Shown here one piece after another: positions 10,813-22,757 of a stretch of 64,000 nt of DNA. The notes below the pieces were generated by a model. It was given only the letters and a program-made list of their open reading frames with translations. It had not been told where the DNA came from and made no database searches. Position 1 is the first letter of the stretch, and the number at the start of each line of letters is the position of its first letter. Made by a program: the position numbers and the translations under genes. Origin of the DNA: Medicago truncatula (lineage: Eukaryota; Streptophyta; Magnoliopsida; Fabales; Fabaceae); the NCBI RefSeq assembly GCF_003473485.1, contig NC_053043.1, positions 15,219,001-15,283,000 on the forward strand. Reading direction: 5' to 3'.

Positions 10813-13800
10813 ATGGCCACAAACACCATGGCTGGCTTGATCACTGGCTCTAATTCTCATTTCTCACATGACTCTGATGAGGTATTTACCTTTTCCTTCT
10901 TTCATTTTGGTTTGGACAGTTTAAAGCAGTTGAACCATGATGAGAATGTCTTGTCGGTTCCATTTCAAGTTTGTTTTATAAAGCATTGGTCTTACATGTA
11001 TTGTATGCTATATTTTTGTTGTTTTTGCAGCATAAGCCTCCTCCTGCCAATAAATCTTCATCGAAGATATGTCGAGTTTGTGGCGATGAGATTGGATATA
11101 AGGAAAATGGAGAGCTTTTTGTGGCTTGTCATGTGTGTGCATTTCCTGTTTGTAAGCCTTGTTATGAGTATGAGAGGAGTGAAGGGAATCAATGTTGCCC
11201 TCAATGCAACAGTCGCTATAAGCGCCATAAAGGTTAGCCTTTAGTGAAACTTTTTGTTATCGTAGTAGTAACTTTAATTTATATGCGTAGAAAAGTTTTA
11301 CACATACATTCAATCAGATCTTACTATTCAGATATACCATAATGTTATTTTCTAAAATACTTGCACTAGTAAATAGTGAAATGTGATTGGATATAGAAAA
11401 CGTATTTGTTGAAGTAACTATGTCGCGCAGTTTTTAATCTCAGCCATCCAATCTGATTCAGTATTTAAAACTGATTTTGATAATGATGATGATGATGACT
11501 TCTCTGCAGGTTGTCCAAGAGTGGTTGGAGATGAAGATGAGAACCTTGATGGAGATGATTTTGAAGATGAGTTTCCGGTTAAGAATCATCATGATGATCT
11601 AGACCAGAACCGCGATGTTAATCATGTGGTAATTTCTTTTAATGATATGAAAGAATACTCATGAATGTGAAATTAACTTTTAAAAAATTAACAGAAATGA
11701 TTGAATATGAATAATTAAAAAGATTATATGATTATTTACAGGAAAGTGTGGACTACAATCAACAAAAATTGCATACTTTTTCTTCAGCAGGAAGCGGTAA
11801 GAACCTTGTTTAATTTTGGAAACACTATTATGTACACAAATTGCTAATTATCCATTATACAAAATATTAATCATATTGTTCTCTACTGTTTTCTAGTTAC
11901 TGGCAAGGATTTGGAAGGGGAGAAAGAATTTTACAGCAATGAAGAATGGCAAGAAAGAGTTGAAAAATGGAAAGTAAGGCAAGAAAAGAGAGGTTTGCTA
12001 AACAAAGAGGATGGTAAAGAAGACCAAGGTGAAGAAGATGAGTATCTGTAAGTTATCACTTCTAATATACTCTTTATTGTAAATAATGTACAAAGTTGTA
12101 GGCACAAAGTGTTTAAAGTTTCACTGATTTTGTTTATTTTTACCTTATTATTACAGTATGGCTGAAGCAAGACAACCATTATGGCGCAAAGTTCCAATAC
12201 CATCAAGCTTGATAAATCCATACCGAATAGTAATTATCATGAGACTTGTAATCCTAGCATTCTTCTTCCGTTTCCGTATCTTAACACCAGCATATGATGC
12301 ATACCCTTTATGGCTCATATCAGTAATATGTGAAATATGGTTTGCATTATCATGGATACTTGATCAGTTTCCAAAATGGTTACCAATCACACGTGAAACA
12401 TATTTAGACCGTTTATCTATAAGATTTGAACGTGAAGGCGAACCAAACCAGCTTTCACCTGTTGATGTTTTTGTTAGTTCTGTTGATCCTTTGAAAGAAC
12501 CACCTATTATAACAGCAAACACTGTTCTTTCCATACTTTCTGTTGACTACCCTGTTGAGAAAGTCACATGCTATGTATCAGATGATGGTGCTTCTATGCT
12601 TTTGTTTGATTGTTTGGCTGAAACTTCTGAGTTTGCTAGAAGGTGGGTTCCTTTTTGTAAAAAGTATAGTATTGAACCAAGGGCACCTGAGTATTACTTT
12701 AATGAGAAGATTGATTACTTGAAAGATAAGGTTGAGCCTACTTTTGTCAAGGAAAGAAGGTCTATGAAGGTAATTTTTAAAGATATGGTTTGTTTTTCTT
12801 ATATTCGGTTTTGTTTGGATAAATAACTTAATTAAGTGTTTATAGCATAAGCTCGTATTTTATAAGTGTTTATGTATAAGTTTTTTCTATAACAGAAGAT
12901 AAATTAAAGTCAAAATGTTTTCATAAGCTGAAGATAGAGTATGAACATGTCATAAGTAGTTTCATGTGTTTATATCAGTAGATTCAGATAAGTCGACCGA
13001 TCAGGCCTATGCTATAAGATGTTTTTATAAACTATCTGGGAGAGTTTATGTAAACTAGTTGAAAAAACTTATGTATATGTTATAAATTGTTTCCATAAAC
13101 TCTTTGAAAGAGTCTCGCAAATGTTTATGCTAGCATTTATGAGAGACTTGCATTAATTCTTGTGTGTTTGTTGCATGGCAGAGAGAATATGAAGAATTTA
13201 AAGTGAAAATTAACGCTTTGGTGGCAAAGGCTCTGAAGAAACCTGAGGAGGGCTGGGTTATGCAAGATGGAACTCCATGGCCTGGTAACAACACTCGTGA
13301 TCATCCAGGGATGATTCAGGTTTGGATATTTCATCCTCTAACTTGTTCTTGTTTTATGTACTTTTCATTATGCTTAAGAAAATAACTTGTGATATGCTTA
13401 TATATAATTTAGGTGAAGTTTATCAACTGATATGGCTCATGGACTTGGCTTTGCAGGTATACTTAGGAAGTGCTGGTGCACTAGACGTGGAAGGCAAGGA
13501 ACTGCCAAAACTCGTGTATATTTCCCGTGAAAAACGTCCCGGTTATCCACATCACAAGAAAGCCGGTGCCATGAACGCTTTGGTAAGTTCAGAAACATGG
13601 TATTCAATTGTTTAGTTCTGGTAGGACTAGGATATCAGAAAACTGTTTATAACTCTAGATATTGTTGTTTTTGTTGTCTATCCTCAAAAGGTTCGAGTTT
13701 CTGCTGTGCTTACAAATGCACCATTCATGTTGAATCTCGATTGTGATCATTACATCAACAATAGCAAGGCTCTAAGAGAGGCCATGTGCTTCCTTATGGA

Positions 13801-16105
13801 TCCTCAACTAGGGAAGAAACTCTGCTATGTCCAATTTCCTCAAAGATTTGATGGTATTGATCGTCACGATAGATATGCTAATCGCAACACTGTTTTCTTT
13901 GATGTAAGTATCATTCTCCTTAACTGCAACTCAACAAATTGATGCAAATTGCAGTTAAAAAAATGACCCTGAAATGTTGCTTTTATCATAGATCAATATG
14001 AAAGGGCTTGATGGTATTCAAGGTCCAGTGTATGTCGGTACCGGAACTGTGTTCAACAGACAAGCATTGTATGGATATGATCCACCAGTTTCCGAGAAAA
14101 GGCCAAAGATGACATGTGATTGTTGGCCTAAATGGTGTTGCTTTTGTTGTGGTTCAAGGAAAACCAAATCAAAAAAGAAGTCAGGAACAAATGGAAGAAG
14201 TCTCTTTAGTAGATTGTACAAGAAGAAGAAAATGGGAGGAAAAGATTATGTTAGAAAAGGTTCTGGTTCCATGTTTGATCTCGAAGAGATTGAAGAAGGA
14301 CTTGAAGGGTATGAGGAGCTAGAGAAATCATCACTTATGTCACAGAAAAGTTTCGAGAAGCGATTCGGTCAGTCACCAGTTTTCATTGCTTCAACTTTGA
14401 TGGAAAATGGAGGACTTCCTGAAGGCACAAATACTCAATCATTGGTCAAGGAAGCTATTCATAACATAAGTTGTGGGTATGAAGAAAAGACAGATTGGGG
14501 AAAAGAGGTAAAAAATAAAAAATAAACTCATTAACCTTAGCACAATGAAGAAATCTTTTAATTTTCTTGAACCTTTACTTGCAGATGAAACTAGGTTTTT
14601 TGCTCTAACAATTACTATACTTATGAATCATTCTGACAAATATGTTTTCCATTACAGATTGGATGGATTTATGGCTCAGTCACAGAAGATATTTTGACTG
14701 GATTTAAGATGCACTGCAGAGGATGGAAATCAGTATATTGCATGCCAAAGAGGCCTGCTTTCAAGGGGTCTGCACCTATCAATCTGTCAGATAGGTTGCA
14801 CCAAGTTCTGAGATGGGCTCTTGGTTCTGTTGAGATTTTCCTTAGTCGCCATTGTCCGTTGTGGTATGGTTATGGAGGAAAACTAAAGTATCTTGAGAGG
14901 TTGGCTTATACTAACACCATTGTTTATCCATTCACTTCAATCCCTTTGCTTGCATACTGCACAATTCCGGCTGTGTGTCTCCTCACTGGAAAGTTCATCA
15001 TTCCCACTGTAAGTTCATATCTATCAATTTCTTGTAATCACTTAGATTCATAATCACTTAGAAGAAAATTTGACACATAACACGCCCTATCTGGACTAAC
15101 ATCTTAATTAAGCGTTGATAGCATAAACGCTTATCGTACAAGTGTCTATGTATAAGTTATTTCTATAACAAAAGATGAAATAAAGTCTCGTAGACTATCC
15201 TGAAGAGCTTAATAAGTTGTTTTCACAAACAATTTCACAAGTTCTAATGCTAGTAGATAGAATCGAACAAGCCAATCAAAATAGACCTTTAGAGTATTAA
15301 AAAATGTCTATGGCCGCAATCTAGGTCGCAGTATCAACGTTTATGATGTATCAGCAACCGCATCGTAACCTCAATTGAGGTTGCTCTAACTGCATTTTAA
15401 TTGTGTTCTTTGTAATATCAAGGATCATAACACGATCATGACCGCAATTCAATACCTGAGAGTATTGATGCTATTATATATATGTCTTCTAAATGTAAGT
15501 TGCTGTTTTTATTTGCTGTGCAGCTGACCAACCTTGCTAGTGTTTGGTTTATGGCACTATTTATCTCCATCATTTTGACCGGTGTACTCGAGCTTCGATG
15601 GAGTGGAGTTGCCATCGAAGACTGGTGGAGAAACGAGCAATTCTGGGTTATTGGAGGTGTATCAGCACATCTTTTTGCAGTGTTTCAAGGTCTCCTCAAA
15701 GTTCTTGCAGGAGTAGACACAAACTTTACTGTCACGGCAAAAGCTGCAGATGATGCTGAATTCGGAGAGTTATATCTCTTCAAATGGACAACACTTCTCA
15801 TTCCACCAACCACTCTTATAATCTTGAACATTGTTGGTGTTGTTGCTGGTGTCTCAGATGCTATTAACAGTGGTAGTGGTTCATGGGGACCTTTATTTGG
15901 GAAGCTATTCTTTGCATTTTGGGTCATTGTTCATTTATATCCTTTCCTTAAAGGTCTCATGGGAAAACAAAACAGGACTCCTACCATTGTGGTGCTTTGG
16001 TCAATCCTTTTGGCATCAATTTTCTCATTGATTTGGGTTAGGATTGATCCTTTCTTGCCTAAGCAAACTGGTCCTATTCTCAAACAATGTGGTGTAGAAT
16101 GCTGA
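10813..16105 (+). CDS. CESA4: Cellulose synthase A catalytic subunit 4 (secondary wall)
   Basis: Plasma-membrane glycosyltransferase that makes beta-1,4-glucan from UDP-glucose as part of the rosette complex with CESA7 and CESA8 in xylem and fibre walls. Twelve exons keep frame: 10813-10881, 11031-11232, 11510-11628, 11742-11796, 11897-12047, 12157-12769, 13182-13319, 13457-13582, 13691-13903, 13992-14507, 14658-15008, 15524-16105; 1044 aa, the usual length. An N-terminal double zinc finger spans Cys37-Cys82. Two membrane helices follow from about residue 220, then the catalytic core: DDG (about 341), DCD (about 510), TED (about 744), QVLRW (about 783). Several C-terminal helices end in QCGVEC. 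The finger, the variable region and the C-terminus resemble Arabidopsis CESA4/IRX5 more than CESA7 or CESA8. Introns 6 and 11 carry copies of one MITE family. Confidence 0.96.
12807..13150 (-). repeat. MITE-like repeat, family A, in CESA4 intron 6
   Basis: Rich in CTTATA/TATAAG words and begins with the tip TTTGGATAAATAACTTAATTAAG. It matches copies at 15088-15285, 41932-42206 and 45076-45545. The ends are approximate. Confidence 0.6.
15088..15285 (-). repeat. MITE-like repeat, family A, in CESA4 intron 11
   Basis: Shares CTTAATTAAGCG, GCATAAACGCTTAT and TATAAGTTATTTCTATAAC with the other family members. It is shorter than the TGD4 intron 3 copy and its ends are approximate. Confidence 0.55.
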
Positions 16106-18012
16106 GAAGTTGTGAAAGGAGGCATGTTAATGTGTTGTTTTGAATTTATTTGTGCATGTTTTCATTGTCTCATTGCTTTATTGAGTCTTTGTATTTCAAA
16201 GAAGAGTTACCTTGTATTTGTATATAGGATTAAAGGATAAATTTGAGTCTTATATTGTAAACTGTTGTTAATTTTTGGGAAAACATATTCAGAGTTTTGG
16301 CTCAGCTTGATCATTGTTCATTCATCTAATTGAACTTGATTCTTGATAGTAATGCTCAACGTTGCTAACTTGATGTTTTGTATTAACTTTAATTTGCGAT
16401 GTGAATGTTTCCAAGTTGCATGGTTAAGTGGCACGTGCATGTCGAATAAGTGATCAATTTTTTCAATGATTAAGTAGAGAAATTAGGTAGAAAAAGGTTG
16501 TGTTTAGTTTGTATCTCTATGATAATTCCTCTAGTCCTGATGGATTGGAAGTCCGAATAACCGAAATCTTTTGAGCAAAAGAATGCAACAGAACTCAGTT
16601 GCTCCATTACTAAATGAGGTAAACACTTTCGTTATTTTTATCATTCTGGGAGGTTTGTCATTTTATTGTCGAGTTTCATTTTGCGTGTACATTGCTAGAG
16701 GACAAACAACAATTCAAGTGTGGGGTTGTGATGACAGTTAGTCATATAGTGTTTTTAGCATTAACTAGAAGTCATTTTAGTTAGTTTTCAATATGTCTTA
16801 GTTGAGGTTTGTAAATCAATCAATGGATGAGCATGGAAGAGCATTATGTGTTCAATTTTGTGGTCGTACTATACTTTTTTCAAGATTTATCAAATGATTT
16901 ATTGGAGTATAGTCACCACGGATGTTTTGGTCAGGAGAAATGGGACAAGAGGATGTTTTGGTGAGGAGAAATTGGACAAGAGATGAAAAAAGTTGAATGA
17001 TCATCTACTGGTACATATATGATGCGTGTTATAAGTTGTGCGTCGTGCAACTTGGAGAGAGTTTGAAGGTGTTCAGTCACTGCCTCATGCACAATGCAGA
17101 CAAGGATATGTGCAGTGTGCATAGATTGTTCCGAATATATTGGAAATGTTCGTCTATAAATAAAAAAAAGTCTTGCATCGTTGGAAAAACACTCTCCGAC
17201 GATCAAAACACAACCAAATCGCAATTTGAAAGGCTAGGAGCGACCATAAACATCCAAGAGACGAGCATTTATCATACGGTGATCCTTTATTCATGTATTT
17301 CTATACATATGTAATAGTTTATATGTTTAGTTATCATGAGTTGCTAGTTTTCTAGGTTATGTTATGTAGATGACCTTCTCTATAGCTACTTGAACCATGT
17401 AATATGTTGAGTACTTTTGAATGCAATTGATTTAATTTATTGTATTCAATTAATGTTTGTTATTAATGTTTTATATGTATTTACAAATGTTCAAAAACTA
17501 ATCTAGGTCTTAAATGACAATTAACCCTAATTTTTAAGACTTAGACCTGATGTTAATCGTTCAATCTATAATACGTTTAAACATATTATATTACCTTCTT
17601 AGTGACGAGAGTTAATCATTCTTAGGAGACTCTCTAATTGAAATAACAATCATGCGACTTAGGGAAAGACTTAGAAATTTCAATGAACAAATTATATGCC
17701 AAAAATATAATTACACAAAAATACTGAAGTGTGCCAAAAATATAAACAGTGTATTCAGTGGCGGAGCCACATACAAACGAGGGGATGCAGGATTTTCAAA
17801 ATTTGCACATGCTGCATGTATTTTATTTCTATTTGAACGTCCTAATTTTTTTATATTGCATCTAGTCAAAAGATTTTGCACCTATAGCCCATATGAATGA
17901 TACGGCCCAATTTAATTACTTGTGTTTGATACTTCCTTTTTTAGTTTTTCCTATCACACTTGCTTACATGCTTTTGATCCATTTCTTTTATATATATATT
18001 TTAAAGGATATA
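16106..18012. other. CESA4 3' flank and spacer; no gene
   Basis: The CESA4 3' UTR is followed by unassigned AT-rich sequence. Several short reading frames occur (for example 16997-17314) but none resembles a known protein or has gene-like structure. At 17757-17771 the word AGTGGCGGAGCCACA occurs, often seen at plant transposon tips, but I could not find a partner end. Confidence 0.4.
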
Positions 18013-18022
18013 TTTCTTTTTA

Positions 18023-18342
18023 GGCAAATTCTATGGTACACCCAATATTTTGAGTGTACCGGTGCACCAAAGCATTAAATTAATAAGTAAATTAATTGTT
18101 TTTTGAAGAAAAAATAATTATTTTCTATCATTTGCAATTATAATAATTAAATCTTATTTACCAAAAGCGTCGATGAAATAAAATTTATATTTTTTGAATT
18201 TTTATGGCTCATAATGAAGAATATTGATTATTATTTTTATGAGAAAATGATAAAAATTTAATAAAATTCTTATAAAGAATGAAACGTTGTTTTATCAGTA
18301 TCAGTACACCTCAATTTGTGAAGTGTACCGTAGAAAATTCCC
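18023..18342 (+). mobile_element. MULE-type MITE, family B, 320 bp
   Basis: Ends GGCAAATTCTATGGTACAC and, inverted, GGGAATTTTCTACGGTACAC. A perfect 9 bp target duplication TTCTTTTTA occurs at 18014-18022 and 18343-18351, the length typical of Mutator-like elements. The interior is AT-rich and non-coding. A longer copy in the opposite orientation lies at 47421-47822. Confidence 0.82.
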
Positions 18343-18394
18343 TTCTTTTTATTCTATTTTCTTAATAATTCAAATCTTGTTGAAGTAAAATTGA

Positions 18395-18475
18395 GGTACT
18401 TTGGGGATCGAACACAATTCCTACAAGTCATTTGAGAAGTCTTTACCACTAAACCAATTATGTTCTTGTGTTAAG
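18395..18475 (-). repeat. tRNA-like SINE head (degenerate)
   Basis: Read on the minus strand it shows an A-box-like TAATTGGTTTAGTGG followed about 40 bp on by a B-box-like TGTTCGATCCCC. There is no cloverleaf for a working tRNA. Best read as an old SINE or SINE fragment. Confidence 0.4.
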
Positions 18476-18559
18476 ATTTTGCAAACATAATATTACTTAA
18501 TATTTCATATTTTTTTCATAACTTAATCTTTGTGCAATTGCAGGTAGCTCGTTAAATAT

Positions 18560-18962
18560 TTGGTGTTATGGCGCCATCTCATGTTCCTCGTACTTCTCGT
18601 GAAATCTCTTGGTAGCATGTTGATGTTTGCTAACCTAGGAAAAGCAGGTTTTGGATGTTTGGTTAGGAATCATGATGGATCTTTTTAGTTTGCCTTCTAT
18701 GGTAGTCTGGGAATTTCAAAATGCTTCATGTTGAAATTAAAGCACTTACGCTAACTTCTGATGAAATTCGAGATTGATGAAAGATTGACATGTTAGTTTG
18801 TGTCACACTCACTATGAAGGGAACTACTTTGTTGATATTCTAACCAAATTGGAAGCTAATGGTCTTGATCCTTTCGTTATTTGTTCTAGGAGTGTCTTTT
18901 ATAAGGAACTCGACTGCTCATATTTTTCCTTTTCTTTTTTGCTCGTGTAACCAAAAGAAAAC
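18560..18962 (+). pseudogene. LINE 3' remnant (RNase H region)
   Basis: One frame reads AGFGCLVRNHDGSF (near 18646), the start of the RNase H domain common at the C-terminus of plant L1-type LINEs. Downstream stretches in shifted frames continue the similarity. The tail runs into GTGTAACCAAAAGAAAAC, like a LINE 3' end. Several stops and shifts make it non-functional. No 5' part is present. Confidence 0.5.
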
Positions 18963-19051
18963 ACACACGTAAAGACATGTAGCAAGGAGTGTGTAGATCC
19001 GAGAACAAACTCAAGTCCCATAGGTCCTTACAGTCAAACCACTATATTGTA

Positions 19052-19309
19052 TTCCTTCCGTCTCGTAATAGATGACCTATTTGAAAATGTACAATTTTAA
19101 TTTAACTTACTTTGACCATATTTTTATACTAATATACAAAGATAAATAATATCATATAAGATGTCGTTAGATTCGTCTCGATGAGTATTTTCAAAATATC
19201 AAATTTTCATAATTTTTTATAATATATTACTCAAGATATTTAAACTCAAAATTATGCATTTTCATGTGTAATATGGTCATCTGTGTCATGTATTATGGGA
19301 CGGAGGGAG
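19052..19309. mobile_element. Stowaway-like MITE, 258 bp
   Basis: The left tip TTCCTTCCGTCTCGTAATA and right tip, inverted, CTCCCTCCGTCCCATAATA match the Stowaway (Tc1/mariner) consensus. The target TA is duplicated at 19050-19051 and 19310-19311. Confidence 0.8.
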
Positions 19310-19691
19310 TACTAATTAAAGCGATCAAAAGTATTCGAGTTTTATTTATTTCAACAATATTTGATATATTTTATAGACCTATAAGACCTTCAAAAAATTT
19401 CTCCCTAACGGGGTACATATTAGTACTGAGTTTTAAATGGTTAAGACCTCACCAGCGGGGTCTTATTAGTGTAAACTTTTTAGAGAAATGCTAAGGTATC
19501 AAAAATAGAAATTATACTTTGAGGTGACTCTCTTTGCACACCTTGTGCGAGATGAATTACTCCCAGTGTTTAATCTAATTTCATTTTGACTTCTTAAAAA
19601 AAATTATACTTTGAAAATTGCGTCAATTTATTTTTTTAAAAATTGAATTTTTTTCAATAAATAATTTCATTTTGTAGAAATTTAACATATA

Positions 19692-19826
19692 CTCCCTCCG
19701 TTTTTTATTATAAGCAAATTTTGACTTTTAAGTTCATTCAATTAATGATGTACATGATCATATATATCATTAATTGAATAAATTTAAAAGTTAAAATTTG
19801 CTTATACTATTTAAAAACGGAGGGAG
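19692..19826. mobile_element. Stowaway-like MITE, 135 bp, near-perfect hairpin
   Basis: Begins CTCCCTCCGTTTTTTATTAT and ends with its inverse, AAAAACGGAGGGAG. TA target duplications lie at 19690-19691 and 19827-19828. The two arms also pair through CAAATTTTGACTTTTAA and ATTAATGAT, so the whole element can fold into one long hairpin. Confidence 0.87.
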
Positions 19827-20280
19827 TACTATCTCAATGAAACAAGTTAGCATGACCCAACATTTTATACTTTAGGAAAACCTAGCACAAGAAAAAGAAA
19901 TGCCAGCCCACTAATCACCATAGCATACTAATAAAATAAAAACAGAACAGATCACAAAGTAAAAAAAATATAAAAAATAAATAAATCAGCCACTCACACA
20001 TTATTACTTCAGTGTTAAGAAAAAGTAGAAAGAATACGTTAAAACTACAATTAATTCTATAGTAGGCTTATTAGCTTTTTTGCTTTGCTCATGGTCATGG
20101 GAAACATGCAAATGCAGAGAAACAACCAAAAAAAATTAAATTCAATGGTGTACAAATGAAGAAGTCTCTTTAAAGCTAGAAGGAAACAGTTACACCTGCC
20201 TCTACATAAATTGTCTTCACTCCCTTCATTTGTGTGTATGAGAAACCAAAACCAAAACCTTAACATTCTAAACTAAATTT

Positions 20281-22757
20281 ATGTTTACCATGAGATTCTC
20301 AACCCTAGCATTTCTCTTATCACTTTTGGTGATACTACAAGTACAAGAAACCATTTGCTTCAATGAACACGTACAACTTTCTCATCTCATGAAAAAAATT
20401 GCTAAGCATAAAGTAGACATTGCCTTGTCACAACCACCCTCTCCTTCTCCTTCTCCTTCTCCATCACCATCTTCACACACAAAAAAGGTATGTGACAAAT
20501 TAATAACAAAATTTAATTGTTATGCATCATGAATATGTCACAATAAATCTTAATAAATTTTTAGTTTTTGGTTTTCTAGGATTTCATTGATAGATTTAAT
20601 TGACATATAATGTGTACGGATATTTTTTACACTCTCAATCAATCATAATCATTGAGTTATATTCAAAATATTTGACTTTAATTAAAATATGTGATTGTTT
20701 GATGATGCAAACAATTTTACGTTGCGAATATATCTAAATTACAATAACAATCTCATTATCTGCATGTGTTTTTGGTTTTGAAATTGAACTAGAGTGGAAG
20801 AGTGGTGTACCCAATTGAATATGGTGCAGATCCAACTGGAGTGAATGAAAGCAGTGATGCCATGATGAAAGCTGTAGAAGCTGCATTTGATATTGATAAT
20901 TTAGGGCTTGAATTATTACTAGGAATTAGAGACCTTGGAGGTGTTATCATTGATTTTCAAGGTGGAAACTATAAAATCAGCAATCCCATCACATTTCCTT
21001 CATCTTCTGGCAATCTTGTGGTTAGCATCTAATTTATCCTAATTAATTATTTTCCTTTTCCTCTTTTACTACTTTGATGAATTTGTTGATCCCTTTTCCT
21101 TTTGGAAAATCATTTTGAAAAAAAAAATTCAATAATTTCTTAATAATTTTAAAAATGACAGTTGGCGATCGTTCTCAATAATTTCTTATTAAAATCAATT
21201 TTTTTTAGGGGAATATCTTTAACTTTTCATTTTACTTTTACTTAAATTAGGTACGACCTCTATAAGTGTTTTTTTCCTTACCAAAGGATCTCTCTTAGAG
21301 TTAGATATGTGTTATAAACAAAATTCTCATTTAATTTTGGACTAAAATTTTAAAAATATTATGTTGTTTTCTTTGGCGCCAAAATATTTCGTGCATTGAA
21401 TATGGTGGTATGTCTTAATCTTAAAAAAAAAAAAATGTGTCTAGTGAGCTAGAAGCGTAGACTAGGAAAACACCATCCTGCAAATTCTTAATAACTCCAT
21501 CAATTTAAGTCTCACCAAACAATAATAAAGGTAGCCAACAAGATGTGGGAAAACCCTTGAGTACACTTAAGCCTTGACCAAAATGTCTGGCTAGCAATTG
21601 TGTTGGAAAATGAACAAATCTAACGATTCAATTGAATTAAAAATAAAAAAAAGGTAAAAGTAAACAAGAAAAAAATGAGAATTTTTACACTTAACTTGTA
21701 CATGAAATGTTTGAAGGTAAAAGGAGGAACCTTAAGAGCTTCCAATACATTTCCAACTGATAGATACCTTGTTGAGTTGTGTGCATCAAGTTCCAAAGTA
21801 CTCCAAAATGCAACAACAGCATACAACAACAAATTACTTCAACAAACAATAGGAATTTACTATGAAGACATAACATTTAGAGATATCCTCTTTGATTCAA
21901 GCTACCGAGGTGGAGGAATATTCATCGTCGATTCAGCTAGAATCAGAATCGACAATTGTTTCTTCCTCCATTTCAACACAGAAGGAATTAAAGTTCAAAG
22001 TGGCCATGAAACCTTCATATCAAGTAGTTTTCTTGGACAACACTCAACAGTCGGTGGAGACAAAGGCGAAAGACAATTTTCTGGAACTGCAATTGATCTT
22101 GCTAGCAATGACAATGCTATCACCGATGTCGCAATTTTCTCAGCAGCCATTGGAATTGTTGTTAGGGGACAAGCTAACATAATCACAGGTGTGCATTGTT
22201 ATAACAAAGCAACAGGTTTTGGTGGAATTGGAATTTTGTTGAAGTTAGCAGGGAATTCACAAACAAGAATTGATAATTGTTACATGGATTATAATAGTAT
22301 AGTCATGGAAGATCCTGTTCAAGTTCATGTCACTGATGGTTTTTTCTTAGGAGATGCTAATATTGTTTTGAAGTCAATTAAAGGGAAAGTTTATGGTTTA
22401 AATATTGTTAACAATATGTTTAGTGGAAACCCTAATAATAATGTTCCAATTGTAAAATTAGATGGGGGATTTAGTAACATTGATCAAGTGGTGATTGATA
22501 GGAACAATGTGATTGGTATGATTTTAAGATCAACGGTTGGGAAGTTAAGTGTGGATGGTAATGGCACAAAATGGGTGGGTGATTTTTCAAATGTTTTGGT
22601 GTTTCCTAATAGGATTAGTCATTTTCAGTATTCATTTCATACATTAGAAGGACCAAAGTTTGTTGCACATTCAGTGAGTAATGTGTCAAATAATGTTGTA
22701 GTTGTTGAAAGTGAGAAACCAGTTCATGGTGTTGTTTCCTACTTTGTTGAACAATGA
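20281..22757 (+). CDS. QRT3: QRT3-like polygalacturonase, copy 2
   Basis: Paralogue of the gene at 627-2732, with the same three-exon layout: 20281-20487, 20793-21020, 21717-22757; 491 aa. A signal peptide spans about residues 1-26; a later Met at codon 4 is an alternative start. The linker before the beta-helix has an SP repeat (PPSPSPSPSPSPSS) encoded by a CTTCTC microsatellite. Exon 2 begins the fold with YGADPTGVNESSDAM. Exon 3 has the same coil series as copy 1 (GGGIFIVDSARIRIDNC, NDNAITDVAIFSAAIG). Likely a secreted pectin-degrading enzyme. The intron 2 acceptor (TTTGAAG before GTAAAAGG) is weak but gives the conserved GGT(L/I)(R/K)ASN segment. Function is inferred from QRT3. Divergence from copy 1 is substantial, so the duplication is not recent. 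Confidence 0.86.

Noticed and set aside
12770-13181. Possible extra exon in CESA4 intron 6
   Set aside because: The interval is filled by a MITE copy, and exons 6 and 7 join in frame through conserved RSMK-REYEEF.
17757-17771. Transposon-tip-like word AGTGGCGGAGCCACA
   Set aside because: No matching inverted end or target duplication was found, so no element can be delimited.
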